From Phragmites australis (lineage: Eukaryota > Streptophyta > Magnoliopsida > Poales > Poaceae), in assembly GCF_958298935.1 (NCBI RefSeq), contig NC_084932.1, positions 14,363,501 to 14,427,500 on the forward strand: DNA of 64,000 nt, read 5' to 3'. Positions 34,201 to 42,450 of this stretch are shown here, piece by piece. The position numbers were made by a program, and so were the translations under genes. Each line of letters opens with the position of its first letter. Positions within the stretch are counted from its first letter, which is position 1. The notes below the pieces were generated by a model. It did not search any database. It was not told the origin of the DNA and saw only the letters and a program-made list of their open reading frames with translations.

Positions 34201-35185
34201 ATTCGCCTCTTGCACACTTCCTAGTCCTTTTCAGTCCCTGCAACGATTTGCAAGTATGAATCATTGATCCGGTATCAAATACCCATGAATCATCAGGACG
34301 AGTAGCAAGATTAATTTCAATAACATTTATACCTGAAGAGGAAGTCTTACTTCCCTTCTTCTTTTTGAGTTCTTCCAAGTACAATTTGCAGTTCCTCCGC
34401 CAATGACCAGTCTTATGGCAGTGGTGGCAAGTGTCAGAAGCGGCAGGGCTAGCCTTGGGCTTTCCAACAGGTTTAGGCTTAGAACTCGAGATCTCATCCG
34501 AAGTTTTAGCCTTGTCCTTGCGCTTTCTCTTCTTGCTATCCTTTTGAACCATCATCACATGACTAGAGCTCTTCTTAATGCTTTCCTCAGTAGTTTTTAG
34601 CATCCCGTGCAATTCAGCCATGCTTTTCTCCATGCTGTTCATATGAAAGTTCAAAATGAACGGCTCGAAGCTCGCAGGGAGCGACTGAAGAATTACATCC
34701 GTAGCCAACTCAGGGCTAAGGGGAAAACCAAGTTTTTCCAGGCTTTCAATGTAACCAATCATTTTGATCACATGAGGACTGACTGGACTGCCTTCTGTTA
34801 ACCTGCACGCAAACAAGGACTTTGAGGTGTTGTACCTCTCGGCCCGAGCTTGGTTCTCAAACATGCCTCGGAGTCCCACAATCATATCATGGGCATCCCT
34901 GTTCTCATATTGCTTCTGAAGCTCAGAGGACATACAGGCAAGCATGAGGCAGCTAACATCCAGTGAATCGTTGGTGTGCTTCTCATAAGCCCTCCGATCC
35001 GCGGCAGGAGCATTATCAGCTGGTTCATCAGGATAGGGGACCTCTAGAACATATTCCTTTTTCTCTTGTTTGAGAACAATTCTCAGATTTCTATACCAAT
35101 CAATAAAGTTTGTTCCAGAAAGCTTCTCTTTTTCAAGAATCGATCGCAAATTAAAACTGGAAGTGTTACTAGCGGCCGGTGCCAT
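31223..35185 (-). CDS. Copia gag-pol polyprotein, 1320 aa, intact
   Basis: A single frame from ATG 35183-35185 encodes the whole replication polyprotein. Gag covers roughly residues 1-250. A CCHC zinc knuckle is at 253-266 (C253, C256, H261, C266). The aspartic protease has DTG at 304-306. The integrase zinc-binding part has H440, H445, C471 and C474, and its catalytic triad is D501, D564 and E600 with exact DD35E spacing. The integrase C-terminal GKRPGLSFLKIWGCEAYV region follows. Reverse transcriptase has QMDVKTAFLNG at 905-915 and the YVDD box at 992-995. RNase H has D1165, E1206 and D1244. No stop, shift or missing catalytic residue is seen, and the length is usual for copia. The lineage (Tork, Ivana or other) cannot be fixed by eye. 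Confidence 0.95.
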   Translation of the reverse strand: MAPAASNTSSFNLRSILEKEKLSGTNFIDWYRNLRIVLKQEKKEYVLEVPYPDEPADNAPAADRRAYEKHTNDSLDVSCLMLACMSSELQKQYENRDAHDMIVGLRGMFENQARAERYNTSKSLFACRLTEGSPVSPHVIKMIGYIESLEKLGFPLSPELATDVILQSLPASFEPFILNFHMNSMEKSMAELHGMLKTTEESIKKSSSHVMMVQKDSKKRKRKDKAKTSDEISSSKPKPVGKPKASPAASDTCHHCHKTGHWRRNCKLYLEELKKKKGSKTSSSGINVIEINLATRPDDSWVFDTGSMIHTCKSLQGLKRTRKCARGELDARVGNGAKVAALAVGVYSLSLPSGLVLELNNCYYIPALGKNIISSSCLEEDGYEFIIKNKCCSIFFNGMLYGNCPLVNGLYILDLEDITIYNIDTKKPRLNDLNPIFVWHCRLGHINEKRMQKLHKDGLLHSFDFESFDTCESCLLGKMTKTPFTGRSERTNELLALVHTDVCGPMSSTARGGFQYFITFTDDFSRYGYIYLMRHKSESFEKFKEFQNEVQNHIGKTIKFLRSDRGGEYLSHEFGDHLRQCGIVPQLTPPGTPQWNGVSERRNRTLLDMVRSMMSQSDLPLSFWGYALETAAFTLNRVPSKAVERTPYEIWTGKRPGLSFLKIWGCEAYVKRLSSDKLTPKSDKCFFVGYPRETKGYYFYNREEGKVFVARNGVFLEKEFLAKRVSGSTVQLEEIREPLESVSALIEPQLGMQDVAEPVVETPAPRRSERFSRAPERFMFLTTGQRDILLLDNDEPKTYSEAMVGPDSEKWLGAMRSELESMRENQVWNLVDPPDGVKTIECKWVFKKKIDVDGNVHIYKARLVAKGFRQIQGVDYDETFSPVAMLKSIRILLAIAAYFDYEIWQMDVKTAFLNGNLSEDVYMTQPEGFVNPKNVGKICKLQKSIYGLKQASRSWNLRFDEVIKGFGFIKNEEEPCVYKRTSGSALVFLVLYVDDILLIGNNIPMLDAVKSSLQKSFSMKDLGEAAYILGIKIYRDRSKRLIGLSQSTYIDKVLNRFNMQDSKKGFLPMSHGITLSKNQCPKTSDELERMSAIPYASAIGSIMYAMFCTRPDVSYALSVTSRYQSNPGECHWAIVKSILRYMRRTKDMFLVYGGEEELVVNGYTDASFQTDKDDSRSQSGFVFCLNGGAVSWKSSKQETVADSTTEAEYIAASEAAKEVVWIRKFVSELGVVPNASSPMDLYCDNSGAIAQAKEPRSHQKSKHILRRYHLIREIIDRGDVKICKVHTDSNIADPLTKPLPQPKHEAHLSSMGIRYLRDRL

Positions 35186-36576
35186 GATCTACAACAGAAA
35201 ATGCAGGTTCAGCACTATGCCTATGTGAATCTTCTATTAAACAATTTAACAAAAGATACTCCACTATATGTGTTTTCCCTATAACAACATATAGAGGATC
35301 AAGATCCATATTCAACTAAGTTCTAGTGAGCTTTGGCATCACTGCTAGAAACTTAGTGACATAGGTAAGCAACGCCTTGCTAATCACATCCATATGTGAC
35401 TCTTGTTTGTTGGGTGGCATCGAATGCCCCGGCGCCCAACACCATGCCCCAAATCCCAAAACCGTTTTGATAGCTTTATCAAGTAAACCAATACTATGCG
35501 TGTGGATGTCCGACATCCACTCTAACTGGTTAAGATAAATGATGGCACCCTGCTTTGGCAGACCTACCACACAATGATCAAAACCTTTGTAGGTGCAGCT
35601 ATTGGAAGGGCATCAATTACTCTTGATTTTTCTGAGGGAAACTACTCAATCATGAAAATCATATCCACCACATATAAAACATGAAAGAATAGTATGACAG
35701 GAACATAAAAACATCACAGGCAATCATATTAACTGTGACATAGTATGGCCCCTTCACATGGTGATCTCCATCGCCACGGTTCCTGTCCTCCGGGTCATCA
35801 TGCTTCAAATCTCCATGATCTTGTTCTAGTCTATTACACCTAATAGCACTAGATAAATTACATGAGAAGAAGCATCACAAGTCGACACGCAGGCGGTTAT
35901 ACAATAACATGACAGCCTTGGGCTGCAATTAACCATGACTCACAGGCCATGAAAAATTAAATATATGCATCACATATCACAAGGCCATACCAGTCACAAC
36001 ATTCTCTGCAAAAATGAGTTAAGCGTAGAATCGAATTCTAATGTCGTGATGGGATCATGTTATTACAACAATCTATGCGTGTACGCGACGGCGGTCCCGC
36101 TGACCCCCTCGGAAATCACATCTATGAAACCTCTCGGAAATACATAGATCGCATCTATGAAATCGCTATGAAAATCTCATCGGATCGATCGTATCGAGCC
36201 AATTCCGAGTCATTCATAATGCCTCAATTTCCATTAGATCAATCCCATTGATCATCGCGTGAGGTTTTTCCAGAAACGATGACAGCACACACGACCTCGA
36301 TCTGCTGTTCTCCCGACCATGTCGCGATGCACGCAGTTAGCCCCGATGGTGATTCCAGCCGGTAGGGGCAAGTCGCACGCAAAAACAGGTGGGAGATCGA
36401 GCTAATCTTTTTGGCTATGTGGTTTCATCGACTGGCATCTCATCCGATCTCTAATTCACCTAACCAACCGTGCATTGATCAATCCATCATATGAACTGAT
36501 CAAAAACAATAGATCTAATCTATTTCTATCACATATCTTCTATATGTGACTGATCCAGATCGAAAACTACGTAGGA
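35186..36576 (-). other. Untranslated leader of the intact copia element
   Basis: About 1.4 kb between the primer-binding site and the gag-pol ATG. It is noncoding apart from a 84-codon minus-strand frame at 35316-35570, which matches no domain I recognise. Such long leaders usually hold packaging and dimerisation signals; none can be pointed to here. Confidence 0.6.
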
Positions 36577-36590
36577 TGGCTCTGATACCA
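36577..36590 (-). other. Primer-binding site (initiator-Met tRNA)
   Basis: On the minus strand the sequence TGGTATCAGAGCCA, one base from the LTR edge, is complementary to the 3' end of plant initiator methionine tRNA, the standard copia primer. Confidence 0.95.
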
Positions 36591-36591
36591 C

Positions 36592-37148
36592 TGAAGGGTT
36601 GCGGGTAGGCTACGCTAGCACAAAATAAATTTTCTCTACCGCATTCAACCAGGAAGCCATGCGAGTAGGGGATCATGAATCGTTACCACTTGACGAGCAG
36701 TGCAGCGGAAGAAGAGTTGGAGCAGACCAATCCAACGTCGTGCGCGTCAAGTAGTCGATCGTCAACCTCGTCCCGAGCACGTCCCGAGCACCTTCCGAGT
36801 ACTCGCGGGTACGTCCCGAGTACTCCCGAGCAGATCAGCACCGCAATAGTAGCAGCGCCTCCACAGTATCCACACGTACAAGGATGAAATCGCCGTGCGC
36901 CGGTGTGCTAGCACCGCGCGCCCGGCTAGGGTTTCGAAGGGAGTTCGGGAATAGGAGGCGGCTAGGGTTTCTGAAGAACACCATGCGCCTTGGCCCCTGC
37001 CTATTCTTATATAGAGCACGCTAATGGGCCTTTAATCAACATTAAACCCCATTATGACTCTAAACCCTAATGGTCCTTTAATCAACATTAAAGCCCATTA
37101 GCAGATCCAATCCGCAAACTCGATCGCCTCTAGGGCATATTACCAACA
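36592..37148 (-). repeat. 5' LTR of the intact copia element
   Basis: Matches the 3' LTR except for a tandem duplication of an 11-bp GTCCCGAGCAC unit near 36778 and two point differences (near 36809 and 36865). Confidence 0.95.
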
Positions 37149-37153
37149 TTATT

Positions 37154-37470
37154 ATGCCCCACGATTCCAAGAGGCGTGTGGATCTGAAGGTGGCCGCCGA
37201 TGTCTTGGTCAAAATAGAGTCGAAGGGCCCACTTGTGTCTGCTCCGGATGTCTATTTTGTTGCAAAGGACAACTGGTGTGCAGCCTGAGCAGCCCAGGAG
37301 GTTGCTGGCTCACGCTTCTTTCAACACCTTGTCCTCCCCGAGATTCTGACGGAAGGGTTCCTTCAGAAATGCCAGAGCCTACTCTGGTCAAGGTGAAGGT
37401 GGAGGAGGTACAGGCCGCGGAGTCTCCGCTGGAGGAGCAGGGGGAATAGCTGGATTTCTTAGCCTTCGAT
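37154..37470 (+). pseudogene. Continuation of the plus-strand extra frame of the Tat element
   Basis: After removing the copia element and one TTATT copy, the + strand continues with protein-like sequence (HDSKRRVDLKVAADVLVKIE, later LPEILTEGFLQKCQSL and KVEEVQAAESPLEEQGE) in more than one frame and with stops. Composition resembles 28014-29430. It is probably the far part of the same antisense gene, or of its last exon. The product is unrecognised. Confidence 0.35.
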
Positions 37471-37971
37471 TCGTATCCCTTCCCAGTGGATCCTTCTCCC
37501 GAGGTCGAGGGGACTTTGTTTTAGGTAACAGCTCCCTCCGTGGAGGGGATTCGCGTGGACCCCTTGTGTGCAGTTACCGTGGTCAATTCTCTAGGTTCCG
37601 CAGTATTTCTAGGAGGCATGGTAGTCAAGCGCCCTTGTCCTCCCATAGTACTTCAGGGAGGCATAATAGGCTAGCAAGTTTGCTAGGCATAGATTCGATA
37701 TACAATGGTTAGCTGAATGGAAAAACTCTTTGTATGTCATATATGAATAAACTTGCATTTGTGTTAGCTTTGTTTTTTGGCATTTATAATTTATTGTATC
37801 GATGCATCGTTATTGTACCAACGCTTCGCCTGTGCCCTCTACCCCAACCCCTTCGCACTCTACGGCTGTTAGCGACCGTGGGGTGCGAGTTCCGAGGGGT
37901 ACTGCGTTGCGTTGGGCATGAGTAGGGAAGAACATATCGTTTAATAATGTTTCGATGTGCAACGCCTTGTA

Positions 37972-38450
37972 TTACGGAGGCTAGGCCTTCAAGATACCGG
38001 AGGGGTTAGATGATTTTGGCACGGAGACTTTTAGTCTTCAAGGTGCCGGAGGATACTTTGTATGAATCCTTTTTGGCATGGAGGCTAGGCCTTCAAGATG
38101 CCAGGGAGGTTATCCCTCTGCCATGTAGGTCAGCCAGGCCTTAAAGGTGACGGTGGGTCTTATGCCTGTCTGGCACAGAGGCACTGCCTTCAAGATGCTG
38201 GAGCGGTCTTTTCCTCTTAGCCACGTAGGTTAGCTAGACCTTAAAGTTAGCGGAGGGATATATGCCTGTCTTGCACGGATGCTAAGCCTTAAAGATGCTG
38301 GAGCGGTCTTTGCCTCTCCGCCACGTAGGTTAGCTAGGCCTTAAAGATGGTGGAGGGATATACTTCTCTGGCACGAAGGCACTGCCTTCAAGATGCAAGA
38401 GGTTTTTACCTCTCCGGCACAAAGGCAATCCCTTCAAGATGCCGGAGGGT
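37972..38450. repeat. Tandem repeat, about ten copies of a 50-bp unit, inside the Tat element
   Basis: A core CCTTCAAGATGCCGGAGG (variants CCTTAAAGATGGTGGAGG) recurs near 37984, 38036, 38088, 38139, 38188, 38238, 38286, 38338, 38389 and 38431, so spacing is 48-52 bp until the last. Alternate units carry either GGCAC..GAGGC or CCACGTAGGTTAGC before the core, giving a weak 100-bp higher-order period. It lies between pol and the extra frame, the hypervariable 3' region known to spawn satellites in Tat elements. Confidence 0.85.
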
Positions 38451-38749
38451 CTTCATAGGTTTTGTGTGAGGTTGTTTGGTAGGGTAAGGTTTTTTTTGGA
38501 AGGTAACACCTCTAGGTTTGGTGGCTGTTTGTGGTTGTGTAAACCTATGGTTTTTTATTGTTCTGGATTTTTGGAGAGGACTGAGGTTGGGGTTGTCTAT
38601 ACATAGTATTTGCGGAGGGTCTCTGTGTTTGAGGGGGTCCCTTTTGTATCGGCCAGGCGGTAGGAGCCGGGTCTGTTAGACCTGAGGACCAGGTATGGGC
38701 CCTCCCATTTGTTGCGCAATTTTCCAGGAACTAGGGTACGTCGAAGTAC

Positions 38750-41700
38750 TAGGTCACCAAGCTTGAAGCTCTGTGGTGCGACCTTAGGATCGTACCAGGC
38801 CTTGATTTTCTTGTTGTAGTGATCGAGATTCTAGATGGCATGGAGCCGCGTGCCTTCAGTGAGATCGAGGGAGATGCATGGAGCTGCGTGCCTTCAGTGA
38901 GATCGAGGGAGAGCTCTCTTTCTCTGGTAGTTTGTGGCAATTGCACCCTGAGTGAGTATCCCTTGATCTTGGTGGGGGTCATGGCCTCGTCGCCATATAG
39001 GAGGCGGAAGGGGGTGAACTCGGTGGCTCGTTGATAATGGTGCGGAGGGACCATAAAACCTTAGGAAGCTCTTTGACCCATAGGCCTTGAGCTAGGCCGA
39101 CGAGTCGGTGATTTAAGCCGGAGAGGATGTTGCCGTTGGCCTGTTCGACGACCCCGTTGGACTAAGGATGTCGAACTGCGATGAAGCATAATTTGATGTC
39201 GAGGTCATCGCAGAATTGTCTGAAAGGCCCAGAGTCGAATTGTGTGCCGTTGTCGACCGTTAGCTATCGTGGAACGCCGAAGTGGAAAATTATGTTCTTC
39301 CAGAAGAATTTCTGGACATTCTTCGATGTGATCACCGTGAGGGGCTCGGCCTCGACCCATTTGGAGAAGTATTCCAATGCTACCACCGCGTACTGAAGGT
39401 TGCCTTTGGCACGGGGGAATGGTCTGATGAGGTCCATGACCCAACGAGCCAGGGGCCAGATGGGAGCAATTGGTTGTAGGGGAGCTGGGGCATGTGGTTT
39501 CGGCGTCCCATCCACTGGCATCCTTGGCAGGTATGGACGAGGTCTTCTGCATGAGATAAGATTGTAGACCAATGGAGCCCCTGGCGAATTACCTTGCCGG
39601 CTAGGGCACGAGGCGCGAAATGGCTACCATAAAAGGCCTTCATGTATCTCCCGGAGGAGGTTGGCCCCTTCTTGTCTGGTAATGCAGCGAAGGAGGGGAG
39701 TGCAGACACTAGTCTTGTAAAGGGCACCTTCTTTGAGACGGTAGCCCCTGGCGCGATGCTGAATGCGGCGGAGCGCGATTGGGTCTTCTGGCTCTTTTGT
39801 TCTAGTGAGGAAGGATAAGAGGGGATCGATGGGAAGGATGGTGGCGGTTGTCTTGTTAAGGGTTTTAGTAGCTGGCTGGTGTAGAGTTTCGAGGAAGGCG
39901 CCCAATGGTGGGTCTTTGCCCGTGGTGGAAGCTTTTTCCAGGGCATCTGCCTGGTTGTTGTCTGTTCGTGGTATGCTCCGTATTGATATGCTGCGGAAGT
40001 ATGCTTAGGTCTTGCGGCTTTGAGGTATCTTGTCATGTCTGGATGTCGAACTTGGAAGCTCTTGTCGACGTGCTGGCAACGATTTGGGAGTCGGTTCGGA
40101 TGATGACTCTGGCTACCCCCAAGGCTCGGGCCTTCCGGAGGCCTAAGAGGACGACTTCGTATTCGGCTATGTTGTTGGTTGTCTTGAAATCCAAGTGAGC
40201 AGTGAATTGGACTTGCTGGCCTGTAGGGGAGATGAGGACCACACCGGCTCTATTTCCCTTGGAGACATATGCTCCGTCGGGGTAGATAGTCCAGATGTCT
40301 TAGGGCGGGGTAGCGGCGGGTTCGACCGACGCCGGAGTCCATTAGGCGATGAAGTCTGCCAAGATTTGGGATTTGATGGCGGTGTGGGCCACAAACCTTA
40401 CCACGAAGGGGGTTAGTTCTGCTGCCCATTTGCCGATGCATCCCGTCGCCTCCCAGTTGCGAAACATGTCGCCAAGTGGGTAAGAGGTTGGGACAGTGAT
40501 GTCGTAGGCGAGGAAGTAGTGCCGGAGCTTGTGTGAGGCCATCAGTAGGGCGTATTCTATCTTTTTGAGCTCGGTGTAGTGCGTCTTGGCTTTGATTAAG
40601 GCCTCCGAGACATAGTATACAACCCTTTGGGTAGAGCGACTCTCACTTTTCTCCTCCCTTACCATGGCGGCGCTGACAGCCATGGATAAGTATAGGAGTA
40701 GCCCTTTGCCGGGGGGGGGGGGGGGCATCGCGAGTGTTTCAAGGTGCGAAAGGTGGGCCTTGAGGGCCTCGAATGCTGCCTGGCACACCGAAGTCCAGTT
40801 GAATGGTTCGAAGCCCCTCAGCGTTTTGAAGAAGGGAAGGCTGTGCTTGGCAGATTTGGAGAGGAAGTAGCTGAGTGCTGCGAGGCAACCGACCAAGCAC
40901 TGTACTTCCTTTGGATTGGTGCGAGGTGACATTTCTGTGATGGAAGAAATCTTGCCCGGATTGGCCTCGATGCCTCTTTGGGAGATGAGATATCCTAGCA
41001 TCTTTCTAGCCTTAGCGCCGAATACACACTTCTCCGGGTTCAGCCGCACACTTGTAGCCTAGAGGCTATCAAATGTTTCTTGTAGGTCGGCAATGTGGTT
41101 GGCTTCAAGTTGGCTTTTTACCATGATATTGTCTACATAGCCTTCGACATTGCAGCCCAGTTGCTGCCATACTACCTTGTGCACCAGGCGAAAGAAGGTG
41201 GCCCAAGCATTCCAAAGACCGAGGGGCATCCGGACATAGTAGTATACCCCGAAGGGGGTAATGAAGCTGGTCTTGCTCTTATCTTCCATCACCATCTACA
41301 CCTGGTGGTACCCGGAGTAGGCATCTAGGAAACACAGCAACTCGCAGCCGGTGGTGGAATCCACCAGCTGGTCGATGCGAGGAAGGGGGTACAGATCCCG
41401 AGGGCATACCTTATTTAGCAATGTGAAATTGATGCACATATGACACTTTCCGCTGTGTTTCTTGACCAGGACGGTGTTGAAGAGCCAATCAGAGTGGGTG
41501 ACCTCTCGGATAACATCGGCCCTTAGTAGCTTCTGGACCTCCTCTTTTGCGGCTTCTGCCCACTCTGGTGATAACTTGTGAAGCCTTTGGCGTACGTGCC
41601 TAGCCTTCGGGTCAACCTGAAGAGAGTGTTCGATAATGGAGTGGTTGACTCCCGAGAGATCCTGCGGGGACCATGCGAAGGTGTCGAGGTTACCCTGTAG

Positions 41701-42165
41701 GACGGTCAAAGGCTGGGCTTCCTGCCCGGAGGTGAGGTCCGCCCCTATTCGGAAGGTCCAGTCGGGTTGGTCTGGATGCACATGGACGCATTTTATGTCC
41801 CCCTACGGTTGTGGCCTTGGAGGGCAGCAGTGCCCTGGATGCACTGATGGGGGTCCTCGGAGCCCTCCTGGGTCATGGTGTGGATGTGGCGGCCAAGAAG
41901 CAGAGTAGGGTGCTCGAACTTGATGGGCCTAGCTAGGTCTTAGTCGCCATGGATGGTTATTAGCCCCTAGGGTCCGGGCATCTTCAAGCAGAGGTAATTG
42001 TGATGGGGTACAACTCCGAATATGTTTATAATTCCCCGTCCCAGAATGGCATTGTAGGCATAAGGTACGTCCACAACGTCGAAGGTGATTACTTTGGTCT
42101 GTGCTGCGGGGCCCTCATCGAAGATGATCGGGAGTTCTATCTGGCCTTGAGCGTTCTCCTTGTGA
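38750..42165 (-). pseudogene. Ty3/gypsy pol polyprotein, Tat type, decayed
   Basis: Minus-strand order: conserved protease-downstream block (YNAILGRGIINI-like, about 42065-42025); RT start (41781-41296, with NFTLLNKVCPRDLYPLPRID and FLDAYSGYHQV); RT palm continuation (41295-41059, TSFITPFGVYYYVRMPLG; the YVDD-equivalent reads GYVDNIMVKS); connection and RNase H (41049-40342); archaeal-type RNase H (about 40330-40020, with DFKTTNNIAEYE); and integrase from about 39900. The integrase shows the CQGCQWMGRRNH zinc part, WVMDLIRPFPRAKGN, DNGTQF and EQANG catalytic regions, and an end near 38750. Stops and frame changes throughout make it inactive. A run of 15 G at 40711-40725 encodes a Pro run and may be length-unstable. 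Confidence 0.88.
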
Positions 42166-42450
42166 CCTCTCTTTTCCAGATGACAACTACCCCCTATTTA
42201 TAGGGTGGTACGTAGCTTAGTGTACAAGTTATCACGATATACAAATATCTAGGACCTGACCGAATTACCGGGCCTTATCCCGGATAACTACTTTTTACCC
42301 TGCATAGAGGATAAATATCTACCATAGTAACTATTATGGTGCTTGCACCCTGATGGGTGAGCCGGTCGGCGATTGCGGCCCGGCGCTGCGCTGTTAGGGG
42401 TGTCAGGATAACCTCCATTGTATTGGGGGTGTCAGGGCGGCGTCAACTAA
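42166..42450 (-). repeat. 5' LTR remnant of the Tat gypsy element
   Basis: On the minus strand the string TATAAATAGGGGG (TATA over 42195-42202) sits in sequence typical of an LTR promoter and leader, upstream of pol. Both the outer LTR end and the primer-binding site are missing. The L1 begins at about 42450. Confidence 0.55.

Larger units (their letters stand above)
29763..37148 (-). mobile_element. Full-length, apparently intact Ty1/copia retrotransposon
   Basis: Two LTRs (29763-30308, 546 bp; 36592-37148, 557 bp) are flanked by the exact 5-bp duplication TTATT (29758-29762 and 37149-37153). A primer-binding site complementary to initiator-Met tRNA lies at 36577-36590 and a polypurine tract at 30309-30321. 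One uninterrupted gag-pol frame of 1320 codons fills the interior. By eye the LTRs differ by two substitutions and one 11-bp tandem duplication in the right LTR, so insertion was recent. It sits inside the Tat gypsy element. Confidence 0.96.
27960..42450 (-). mobile_element. Ty3/gypsy Tat-type retrotransposon, truncated, split by a copia insertion
   Basis: Minus-strand pol at 38750-42160 has protease, RT, RNase H, a second (archaeal-type) RNase H and integrase. That double RNase H order is characteristic of the Tat lineage. Beyond the 3' side of pol lie a 50-bp tandem repeat (37972-38450) and plus-strand (antisense) coding sequence at 28014-29430 and 37154-37470, separated by the copia element at 29763-37148. 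At the right a 5' LTR remnant (about 42165-42450) directly abuts the protease, so the leader and gag have been deleted. The left end lacks a recognised LTR. The right end is cut at the L1 junction. Confidence 0.8.

Noticed and set aside
37972..38450. CRISPR-like spacing of repeats
   Set aside because: Units are diverged direct tandem repeats without unique spacers, in a plant retrotransposon.
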